Below are positions 1 through 5,115 of a stretch of 5,912 nucleotides of DNA, in pieces. The stretch is from the NCBI GenBank assembly GCA_030631125.1, contig DAOVLS010000161.1, positions 1-5,912 of the forward strand, written 5' to 3'. The position numbers and the translations under genes were made by a program. How positions within the stretch are numbered: position 1 is the stretch's first letter; every line of letters starts with the position of its first letter. This DNA comes from Planctomycetales bacterium (GTDB taxonomy: Bacteria > Planctomycetota > Phycisphaerae > SM23-33). Under the pieces are notes generated by a model. It was not told where the DNA came from and did not search any database. It worked only from the letters and a program-made list of their open reading frames with translations.

Positions 1-2
1 CA

Positions 3-53
3 TTGCTGGGTCTCGGCGGCCTGGGCGTTCTGATTCGTCGGAAGAGACGCTAA
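3..53 (+). CDS. C-terminal end of a PEP-CTERM-type sorted surface protein (partial, cut by left edge)
   Basis: The frame starting at base 3 reads LLGLGGLGVLIRRKRR and stops at TAA (51-53). A short hydrophobic Gly/Leu-rich segment followed directly by a cluster of Arg/Lys at the very end is the tail of PEP-CTERM proteins. In that family the segment spans the inner membrane and an exosortase cleaves at an upstream Pro-Glu-Pro motif, so the protein is secreted or surface-attached. The PEP motif itself lies outside the window and cannot be checked, and neither can the function of the main domain. The gene converges on the minus-strand amidohydrolase. A generic C-terminal membrane anchor is the main alternative. 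Confidence 0.7.
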   Translation: MLGLGGLGVLIRRKRR

Positions 54-150
54 GAAGCAATTGACATGACAACTGATTTTCCTACAGCCTATCCCCTGGG
101 GATGGTCTGTGGGGGAAGACTGAAAATGCGCTCATACGAACGGATTCAAG

Positions 151-198
151 TGCACCAGCGGCCTACGGTTTACCTCCTTTCCGTGGGCCGCTGGTGTA
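151..198. repeat. Long perfect stem-loop (18 bp, 12-nt loop)
   Basis: The left arm at 151-168 pairs with the right arm at 181-198 over all 18 positions, with two G-U pairs on the plus-strand transcript (152:197 and 164:185). The loop at 169-180 is pyrimidine-rich (tttacctccttt). No T-run follows on either strand, so it is not a standard intrinsic terminator. It lies about 100 bases after the PEP-CTERM stop and could protect the mRNA 3' end, act in factor-dependent termination, or be a mobile palindrome. A small structured RNA is possible, but no promoter was found for one. Confidence 0.7.
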
Positions 199-203
199 GG
201 TAT

Positions 204-277
204 AAGCCCCAGCGGGGCGCCTCGGGTGTTGTTGACGTAAAGACTTACTATAGAATAAGGCGCCCCATACGGGGCTT
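204..277. repeat. Two-block inverted repeat made of two smaller hairpins
   Basis: AAGCCCC (204-210) pairs with GGGGCTT (271-277), and GGGGCGCC (214-221) pairs with GGCGCCCC (259-266). Together they give a 15-bp long-range stem with a small internal bulge (3 versus 4 nt) and a 37-nt loop (222-258). Each side can instead fold alone as GCCCC-AGC-GGGGC (206-218) or GCCCC-ATAC-GGGGC (262-275), so the two structures are mutually exclusive. The arrangement is what two inverted copies of one short palindrome would give. It sits inside the larger cassette between the convergent genes. Confidence 0.6.
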
Positions 278-299
278 GAATTTATCGGGCGATCTCCTT

Positions 300-319
300 C
301 CACGGGCTTCCGCCCGTGG
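300..319. repeat. Perfect 8-bp GC-rich hairpin
   Basis: CCACGGGC (300-307) and GCCCGTGG (312-319) form a perfect 8-bp stem. The loop is TTCC on the plus strand and GGAA, a GNRA-type tetraloop, on the minus strand. The stable tetraloop in the minus orientation would suit a structure near the 3' end of the amidohydrolase transcript, just past the candidate terminator at 325-343. No T-run follows it on either strand. Confidence 0.55.
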
Positions 320-324
320 CTAAG

Positions 325-343
325 AAAAACGACCCTACGGGTC
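325..343 (-). terminator. Candidate intrinsic terminator of the amidohydrolase / glycosyltransferase unit
   Basis: Read on the minus strand, the hairpin GACCC-GTA-GGGTC (343 to 331) is followed at once by GTTTTT (330 to 325). It lies about 60 bases past the amidohydrolase stop codon. The stem is only 5 bp, so termination may be weak. A second small dyad, CTGTT/AACAG at 376-388, lies between the stop codon and this site but has no T-run. Confidence 0.4.
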
Positions 344-402
344 TAACAGAAGGATTAAACCAAGATAGTTTTACCCTGTTTTCAACAGAGCAGGACGGTT
401 TC

Positions 403-1251
403 CTATTTACGATGCCGCAGGGCTTCATTAATACATTCTTCGGCGTTGAGGCCCATGATCCTGGCGATGTCGCCTTCATTCATGAGCAGGCTGTTCCGGA
501 AAAAGAATTTCCAGAACCGCGCCACCTCAATGGCGCGAGGATATGAGGTGTCGGAACCATACAGGAGGCATCCCGACCCGATTTCGTCGATGATCTGCTT
601 TACCTTGACCAGCGCCGGCAGCGTGTAAGCCAGGTCGGAAGATATGTCCATGTACATCTTCGCCCTGCCCCGCATGCCGGAATGGCCGGCGCAGATTATG
701 GCCGCCTCATCGAAGTATGCCAGGGAGCCTCCCATGTGCGCCATGATGATCACCAGGTCGGGAAAACTCTTGGCGATGGCGTCCATGTGGATGGGAAGCA
801 TGTTTCGGCCGTAGGATTGCTCGGCTTCAGCGTCAAGGAAGGCATCGTCCCTTTCCTGACCTCGCGTCGGCACGTAATACCCGCCGCCGACGTGGAAGAG
901 AATCGGCATGTGCAGTTCTTCAGCCCGTTCGTAATGGGAAAAATACTCCTTTGAGTCATACGGCTTCGGGGGCCAGATTGCCTTCAGTCCGACACACCCC
1001 TGCTGGTAGAGCCAATCGATCCGCTCGACGCCCCGGCGGAAATCCAGGTATCCGAATGGAACGAATGTCTCCGGGTATTGCCTGGTCAGGGCGAGGTTCT
1101 CTTCGTCCGTCGCCGTCCCGGCCAGCAGACCGTTGATCGACAGCAGCCAGGACTTGTCGATGACGCCCGACTCAACGAGTGTTACGGGATCGTAATCCTT
1201 CGCCCGTTCCTTATCCGTGAATAAATGCAGGTGCGCATCTACGATATACAT
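403..1251 (-). CDS. Amidohydrolase-2-family metal-dependent hydrolase (TIM barrel)
   Basis: This is a complete 282-residue cytoplasmic protein with no signal peptide or membrane segment. It shows the ordered metal-site pattern of the amidohydrolase superfamily: HxH in DAHLHLF near the start (His7, His9), Lys90 in GLKAIWPP, His120 in ILFHVGGG, His172 in IIMAHMGG and Asp234 in LYGSDTSYP. The length and the His-containing segments fit the Amidohydro_2 type, which includes hydrolases, lactonases and decarboxylases; which of these it is cannot be told. The ATG at 1251 is chosen because the HxH motif follows within ten residues, and GAGGGAG (1262-1268) lies 10 bases upstream as a ribosome site. It is downstream of two glycosyltransferase genes with a 132-base gap, so it may share their transcript or have its own promoter; no convincing promoter was seen in the gap. 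A role on a sugar-derived lactone or ester is only a guess from context. Confidence 0.85.
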   Translation of the reverse strand: MYIVDAHLHLFTDKERAKDYDPVTLVESGVIDKSWLLSINGLLAGTATDEENLALTRQYPETFVPFGYLDFRRGVERIDWLYQQGCVGLKAIWPPKPYDSKEYFSHYERAEELHMPILFHVGGGYYVPTRGQERDDAFLDAEAEQSYGRNMLPIHMDAIAKSFPDLVIIMAHMGGSLAYFDEAAIICAGHSGMRGRAKMYMDISSDLAYTLPALVKVKQIIDEIGSGCLLYGSDTSYPRAIEVARFWKFFFRNSLLMNEGDIARIMGLNAEECINEALRHRK

Positions 1252-1383
1252 TTTCTGCGTTCTCCCTCGTGAAACCTACGGTAATTAACGAACAAATGAA
1301 AGGGCGGCGAGGATGTTCATTGCGTCCCGGGTCTGCGAACAGCGCCGATCAGAACCTGTCCCGATAATCATATACCCTCGTCG

Positions 1384-2610
1384 TCAGAATTCCATAGGAA
1401 GGACGACGGGTTGATTTGTCTTGCTGGCGGTGCGGGCCTTATCGTAGGCCTCGTCGTACTGGGCGGCGACAACGTCCCATGAGACAACCTCGTCGAGGTA
1501 TCGCCTGAGATTGTTTCCCAGCCTCATTCGCGCGGCCTCGTTGCACGCCAGCGTAATGACATGCTCACGGAGCATTTCCTTGTTTGTGAACAGCAGCCCG
1601 CCTCCGCTTTCCAGGGTCTGTGCGGTCAGACCCTCCATCGGCGCGGTGGTGATATAAGGCTTATTCAGCGCTATGATCCTCGCCAGCGTCCCGGACTGCG
1701 TCTCGTCGGTGCTGGGAAGGACGATGAAGTCGCAGACAGCCATCATCTTGTAGTATATGTCGCCACGAGGGACGAATTCGTAGTAATGCGCCAGTCCCTT
1801 GCTCTCCAGGACATCAACGTCGCGTTTGTATTTTTCGTAGTCTTTCCTGTGGTTCACATCCCGCATCGCACCGGCCGCCAGCAGGTCCCATTCCTGGCCG
1901 GTTTTGCTTTTGACGGCCTCGGCGATTTCTTCCCACATATTGGTGAGGATGTCCCATCGCTTGTTCGACTGTATCCACCCGATCAGTCCGACCAGGTGCG
2001 TACCGAGGTTTTTTATCTTGTCCAGCCCCAGTTCCTTCCGCAGACCGGGCACTTCCTTGACGGTCCACCGCCGGTCGGGACGCGCGCCGTGCGGGATGAC
2101 CATGATATTCCGGGGTGTTTCCCATTCTCGGCCGTGAAAATTCCAGTCCAGGCGCCATTTCTGATAGTGGCACTTGAAGAGCACAACGTCGGCGCGCTGT
2201 GCGAGTTTATAGAGAAAATTCGCTTCGAACTCTGTCAACCGGCCGTGGACGGTATGCGGCTCGACGACGATGGGGAACTCGCTGATAGCGTCCAGCAGCG
2301 CCAGGAAGCCCTCGTTTCCGTCGCCGGCGCCGCGGGAATCGTGATATTCGTACAGCCCGTACTCGTGTTCGACGTGGACGGCGTAAGGCTGGAGTTGTCG
2401 GATCTTTGCCGCCACCGGTCGCCACCAGTCTCGCTGCGACATGTCGAGTATGGGAAAGACGCCGTCGCCTGCGCCGTCGGTGTGGCTGATGACGAGTACG
2501 TCACGTTCGGCGTGGCGTTTCTTGATGAACTCGCGGGCCTCTTCACAGAAAGTTGCTATTCCGCACAGGCGCGGAGGGTACGAACTGATCATTACAATTG
2601 GAGACGGCAT
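1384..2610 (-). CDS. GT4-type (GT-B fold) glycosyltransferase
   Basis: This is a 408-residue cytoplasmic glycosyltransferase. The N-terminal half holds the acceptor-side signature YPPRLCGIATF (residues 11-21), VEHEYGLYEY (80-89) and PHTVHGR (118-124). A hinge-like VIPHGARPD (171-179) precedes the donor-binding half: GLIGWIQSNKRWDIL (208-222, Lys217 at the usual phosphate-contacting position), then LPSTDETQSGTLARIIALNKPYITT (298-322). These match GT4-like retaining enzymes that use a nucleotide-sugar donor; the donor and acceptor are unknown. The same landmarks occur in the upstream 777-residue protein, so the two are probably diverged paralogues, but this one lacks the extra C-terminal domain. 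It starts 12 bases after that gene's stop. The usual second glutamate of the GT4 EX7E motif is not evident; SGTLA is followed by Arg310. Specificity and product (cell-surface glycan, lipid-linked sugar or storage polymer) are undetermined. Confidence 0.85.
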   Translation of the reverse strand: MPSPIVMISSYPPRLCGIATFCEEAREFIKKRHAERDVLVISHTDGAGDGVFPILDMSQRDWWRPVAAKIRQLQPYAVHVEHEYGLYEYHDSRGAGDGNEGFLALLDAISEFPIVVEPHTVHGRLTEFEANFLYKLAQRADVVLFKCHYQKWRLDWNFHGREWETPRNIMVIPHGARPDRRWTVKEVPGLRKELGLDKIKNLGTHLVGLIGWIQSNKRWDILTNMWEEIAEAVKSKTGQEWDLLAAGAMRDVNHRKDYEKYKRDVDVLESKGLAHYYEFVPRGDIYYKMMAVCDFIVLPSTDETQSGTLARIIALNKPYITTAPMEGLTAQTLESGGGLLFTNKEMLREHVITLACNEAARMRLGNNLRRYLDEVVSWDVVAAQYDEAYDKARTASKTNQPVVLPMEF

Positions 2611-2617
2611 TAGAGGA

Positions 2618-2624
2618 CTTCCTT
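2618..2624 (-). promoter_or_regulatory. Ribosome binding site of the downstream glycosyltransferase, overlapping the upstream stop codon
   Basis: On the minus strand AAGGAAG (2624 to 2618) lies 7 bases before the ATG at 2610. It shares two bases with the TAA (2625-2623) that ends the 777-codon gene. A ribosome finishing the first gene therefore sits on the start site of the second, which supports an operon with translational coupling and supports this ATG as the start. Confidence 0.6.
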
Positions 2625-4956
2625 ATCCATCGTGTGTAACTGAGAGGTCAGCATCCATTTCTTTATCGGCAGTTGGCAGACCCAACGTTTGCTGAGTTTG
2701 CCGTTCGGTCATTAAAAGCAGGCTCATCAACCACGCCAGTGTGCTTTCGGCGCCCTGGTTGCTGTTGAGGCGGTCGGGATGGATACCGTCGCGGCAGCCC
2801 CCGGTGGTGAAGTCGCAGACCGCCTGCTGGATATCGTTGTCGCCCAGGAACCAGTTGAAGCACCGTCTCGCCTGTCCCAGCCAGTACTCCTGTCCGGTAA
2901 CGTTATATGCCTCTATGCAGGCGTCGATAAGCCCGTGCGCCTCGACCGGCTGCTGGTCGAACTGGGTCTTCGTCCCGCCCCGCATGTACCAGCCGTTGGT
3001 CCCGATGACGGACAGGTTCCCGCCGGCGCCGGTCTGTACCTCCAGCAACCAGCGGAGCGACCGCTCGCCCATTTCGATCATGTCCGAACGGAACATCCAC
3101 TTTCCGCTCAGCAGGAGGGCGTGGGCGAGTTTGGCGTTGTCGTAGGTTACGACGTCCTCGCACCATGGCCAGTCGTCGCCGGAGTTCTCGACGAAATGCC
3201 GGAAGAGCATTTCGGCCAAAACCTGCCTTGCGCGTCTTGCCTCGCTGTCTCCGCCGAAACGCTTGAGGTAGGCGTGGATACCGACGATGGTGAACGCCCA
3301 CGCCCGCGGCGAGACGAATTTGTCCGCAGCGATAAGCGCCCGCTCGAACAGGCGTGTGGCCAGACCTATAATCGGTTCGGCGCTGCACATAGCCACGCAA
3401 ACCCCAAGCCCCCACAGCGCCCGGCCGTGAGAATCCTCCGACCCGACCATCTCCGCCCACCGACGGTCATAGTTCATAAAGTTGCGGAACCGACCCGAAT
3501 CGTTGTCCAGCGCGTAACTGAGAAACGCCAGATATGTCTGTAACAGAGGCAGGATCGTTTCGTCGTGCGTCTGGCGCCAGTACACCGACGCAACGATCAG
3601 CGCCCGTGCGTTGTCGTCAGTGGCGTATCCGTGCCGGCGGTCCGGCGTGGCGTAGAGACTGTGCTGGAGGATGCCCGTATGATCGGTAAGCATGCGAAGA
3701 TGTCGCAGGTCGATTTCCGGTAGTTCGAAAGCCGGAGCGCCTGCGTCGGTAGAAGACGCGTCAGGTCTGGACACCATGACCGGTCGAATCGGCCTCTTCT
3801 GCGCCTCCCTGAATATCTTCAGGTAGCGTTTGCCGACTTCAGGCCAGACCATCTGCCGGCTGTACTGGTAGGCGCGTTTGCGCATCGCGTCACGTTCGAC
3901 GTTATTATCCAGCAGGTCGATGAGTTGTTCGGCGATTGCGTCGGGGTCCTTGAACGGCACGATACGCCCGCGGTCTTCGGCAAGGACTTCCTGGGCGTAC
4001 CAGTACGGAGTGGAGATTATCGCGTTGCCTGTGCCCAACACGTACGCCAACACGCCGGAAACGATTTGCGCTTCGCCCAAGTAAGGCGTAACACAGATGT
4101 CGGCGGCGCAGAGGAATTCATACAATTCAGTAGGCTCAACGAAGCGGTTCTGGAAGATGACGTTCCGTTCGACGCCCAGTTCTCTCGCAAGGCGGTGCAG
4201 ACCCGTGCGGTATTCCTCGCCCTTGCGCCGGCGGACATGCGGGTGCGTAGCCCCGACCACCATGTAGGCGACGTCGGGATGTTTGGCCACCACCGCAGGC
4301 AAAGCGCGGATGACGTATTCGATACCCTTTCCCGGACTCAACAACCCGAAGGTCAAAATCAGTTCACGCCCCTCAACGCCGAACTTGTCCTTGTAAAACG
4401 CAGGGTCCACAAAAGGCACGTCCGGGATACCGTGGGGAATAACGACTATCTTGTCGTTCTCGACGTCGTAAATATCCCGGAGGAACCTTCTGGCACGCTC
4501 GGCCATTACGACGACCTTGGTACTGAGCCGGCATACCTCCGTCATCACCTTCTGCTGTTCTTCGAGCGGTTCGGCCAGGACCGTATGGAGCGTGGTAACC
4601 AGCGGCCTTCGCAACCGGCGGAGCATCGTCAGGATATGCGAACCGCTCAACCCGCCGAACAGGCCGTACTCATGCTGGAGGCAGACCACCTCTGCGCTGG
4701 AAATATTGATGAACTCCGCCGCCCGACGGTAATCGCCCTGAACGGCTTCGCGAATCTCGAAACGGACGCAGTCTTCGTATCGGTATCCTTCGGGAACGTC
4801 GTTTATGACCACCACGCCGCAACGGAATGATTTACCCGCCTGTCCCGCAACGGCCTCTCGCAGGTCGCGCGTGAACGTGGCGATTCCGCACTGCCTGGGA
4901 ACATAATCTCCGACGAAGATAATTTCTTTTTTGTCAACGCGCTCAACTCGACTCAT
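2623..4956 (-). CDS. Two-domain protein: N-terminal GT4-type glycosyltransferase fused to a conserved, probably alpha-helical-toroid C-terminal domain
   Basis: A 777-residue cytoplasmic protein. Residues 11-390 form a GT-B glycosyltransferase: GDYVPRQCGIATF (16-28), LQHEYGLFGG (93-102), LHTVLAEP (123-130), VIPHGIPD (172-179), FGLLSPGKGIEYVI (203-216, Lys210 at the usual donor-phosphate position), then GEAQIVSGVLAYVLG and ISTPYWYAQEVL (294-325). A low-complexity Ser/Asp/Ala/Pro linker (about 392-412) leads to residues 413-777, with TGILQHSLYATPDRRHGYATDDNARAL (427-453), GSEDSHGRALWGLG (505-518), SPRAWAF (549-555), WPWCEDVVTYDNAKL (596-610), FDQQPVEAHGLIDAC (666-680) and NQGAESTLAWL (733-743). 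The repeated helical pattern with conserved Asp/His/Glu resembles (alpha/alpha)6 glycosidase or epimerase folds; that is inference, and a catalytic role is unproven. The start is set by ATG at 4956, with GAGGA (4961-4965) four bases upstream and the GT fold beginning about ten residues in. A candidate promoter lies at 5009-5037. It is first in the operon with a paralogous glycosyltransferase. Confidence 0.85.
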   Translation of the reverse strand: MSRVERVDKKEIIFVGDYVPRQCGIATFTRDLREAVAGQAGKSFRCGVVVINDVPEGYRYEDCVRFEIREAVQGDYRRAAEFINISSAEVVCLQHEYGLFGGLSGSHILTMLRRLRRPLVTTLHTVLAEPLEEQQKVMTEVCRLSTKVVVMAERARRFLRDIYDVENDKIVVIPHGIPDVPFVDPAFYKDKFGVEGRELILTFGLLSPGKGIEYVIRALPAVVAKHPDVAYMVVGATHPHVRRRKGEEYRTGLHRLARELGVERNVIFQNRFVEPTELYEFLCAADICVTPYLGEAQIVSGVLAYVLGTGNAIISTPYWYAQEVLAEDRGRIVPFKDPDAIAEQLIDLLDNNVERDAMRKRAYQYSRQMVWPEVGKRYLKIFREAQKRPIRPVMVSRPDASSTDAGAPAFELPEIDLRHLRMLTDHTGILQHSLYATPDRRHGYATDDNARALIVASVYWRQTHDETILPLLQTYLAFLSYALDNDSGRFRNFMNYDRRWAEMVGSEDSHGRALWGLGVCVAMCSAEPIIGLATRLFERALIAADKFVSPRAWAFTIVGIHAYLKRFGGDSEARRARQVLAEMLFRHFVENSGDDWPWCEDVVTYDNAKLAHALLLSGKWMFRSDMIEMGERSLRWLLEVQTGAGGNLSVIGTNGWYMRGGTKTQFDQQPVEAHGLIDACIEAYNVTGQEYWLGQARRCFNWFLGDNDIQQAVCDFTTGGCRDGIHPDRLNSNQGAESTLAWLMSLLLMTERQTQQTLGLPTADKEMDADLSVTHDG

Positions 4957-5008
4957 TTGATCCTCGATTCCCGCCGGAGGCGACGTATAAGTTTAACAAG
5001 AAAGGGGA

Positions 5009-5037
5009 ATTCTAGTCTGCCGGTACGATTTATTCAA
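5009..5037 (-). promoter_or_regulatory. Candidate sigma70-type promoter of the glycosyltransferase operon
   Basis: Reading the minus strand, TTGAAT (5037 to 5032) is a -35 box with 4 of 6 consensus matches and TAGAAT (5014 to 5009) is a -10 box with 5 of 6. The spacer is exactly 17 bases. Transcription would begin near 5002, giving a leader of about 45 bases before the ATG at 4956. An inverted repeat CCGGT/ACCGG (5020-5024 and 5037-5041) spans the -35 box and could be an operator, though five-base arms can arise by chance. Confidence 0.45.
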
Positions 5038-5041
5038 CCGG

Positions 5042-5109
5042 ATTTAGCATTCAGCATTCAGCAATCTTTTTTTTATCTTTTGCTGACCGCTGATTGCTGA
5101 AGGCTGACC
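5042..5109. repeat. Heptamer repeats in inverted orientation forming a long dyad
   Basis: Three 7-base units of the form NNTCAGC (5042-5062; the first has T for C) are followed by an A/T-rich spacer with a run of eight T (5067-5074) and then four units of the reverse-complement form GCTGANN (5082-5109). As a dyad, 5051-5066 pairs with 5092-5107 at 15 of 16 positions around a 25-base loop. It sits 6 bases past the stop of the CorC-family gene and just upstream of the glycosyltransferase promoter. The T-run lies in the loop on the plus strand, so it is not a standard terminator for the minus-strand gene. It could insulate the two units, stabilise the 3' end, or be a copy of a dispersed repeat. 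Confidence 0.65.
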
Positions 5110-5115
5110 GCTTCT

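Larger units (their letters stand above)
89..343. repeat. Cassette of GC-rich palindromes filling the convergent intergenic region
   Basis: The 349 bases between the two convergent genes hold no convincing gene but at least six dyads: 89-105 (ATCCC/GGGAT core, 3-nt loop), 151-198 (18-bp stem), 206-218 (GCCCC-AGC-GGGGC), 262-275 (GCCCC-ATAC-GGGGC), 300-319 (8-bp stem) and 331-343 (GACCC-TAC-GGGTC). Most have 3-4 nt loops and are separated by tens of AT-richer bases. This is the look of REP/BIME-like repetitive palindromes. Similar strings (GCCCC-nnn-GGGGC, CCACGGGC...GCCCGTGG) are, from memory, frequent in planctomycete-like genomes. An 85-residue open frame at 66-323 crosses the stems and reads as low-complexity Arg/Gly-rich sequence, so it is not called a gene. 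Copy number elsewhere in the genome is unknown. Confidence 0.65.

Noticed and set aside
232..256. Promoter-like TTGACG followed by TATAGA/TAGAAT on the plus strand in the palindrome region
   Set aside because: The spacing is only 11-13 bases, too short for a sigma70 promoter, and no gene follows on that strand.
66..323. An 85-codon open frame on the plus strand after the PEP-CTERM gene
   Set aside because: It runs through several palindromes, has no clear ribosome site, and its translation is Arg/Gly-rich with no recognisable domain. It is best explained by the repeat cassette.
89..343. CRISPR array
   Set aside because: The palindromes differ in sequence, length and spacing. There is no repeated unit with unique spacers and no cas gene in the window.
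1252..1383. A possible separate promoter or terminator in the gap before the amidohydrolase
   Set aside because: TATGAT-like and TAATTA-like stretches exist on the minus strand but none has a matching -35 box at good spacing, and no hairpin with a T-run was found.
1561..2613. A 350-codon plus-strand open frame opposite the 408-aa glycosyltransferase
   Set aside because: The minus-strand frame has clear family motifs throughout. The antisense frame is a by-product of GC-rich codon usage and shows no domain of its own.
2779..3543. A 254-codon plus-strand open frame opposite the C-terminal domain of the 777-aa protein
   Set aside because: It is an antisense shadow of a strongly conserved coding region, with no recognisable product.
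3925..4830. A 301-codon plus-strand open frame opposite the GT4 domain
   Set aside because: It is antisense to conserved glycosyltransferase motifs and its translation has no family signature.
5067..5109. Intrinsic terminator for the CorC-family gene from the heptamer dyad and T-run
   Set aside because: The T-run lies in the loop and on the plus strand, so it does not follow the hairpin on the transcribed minus strand.
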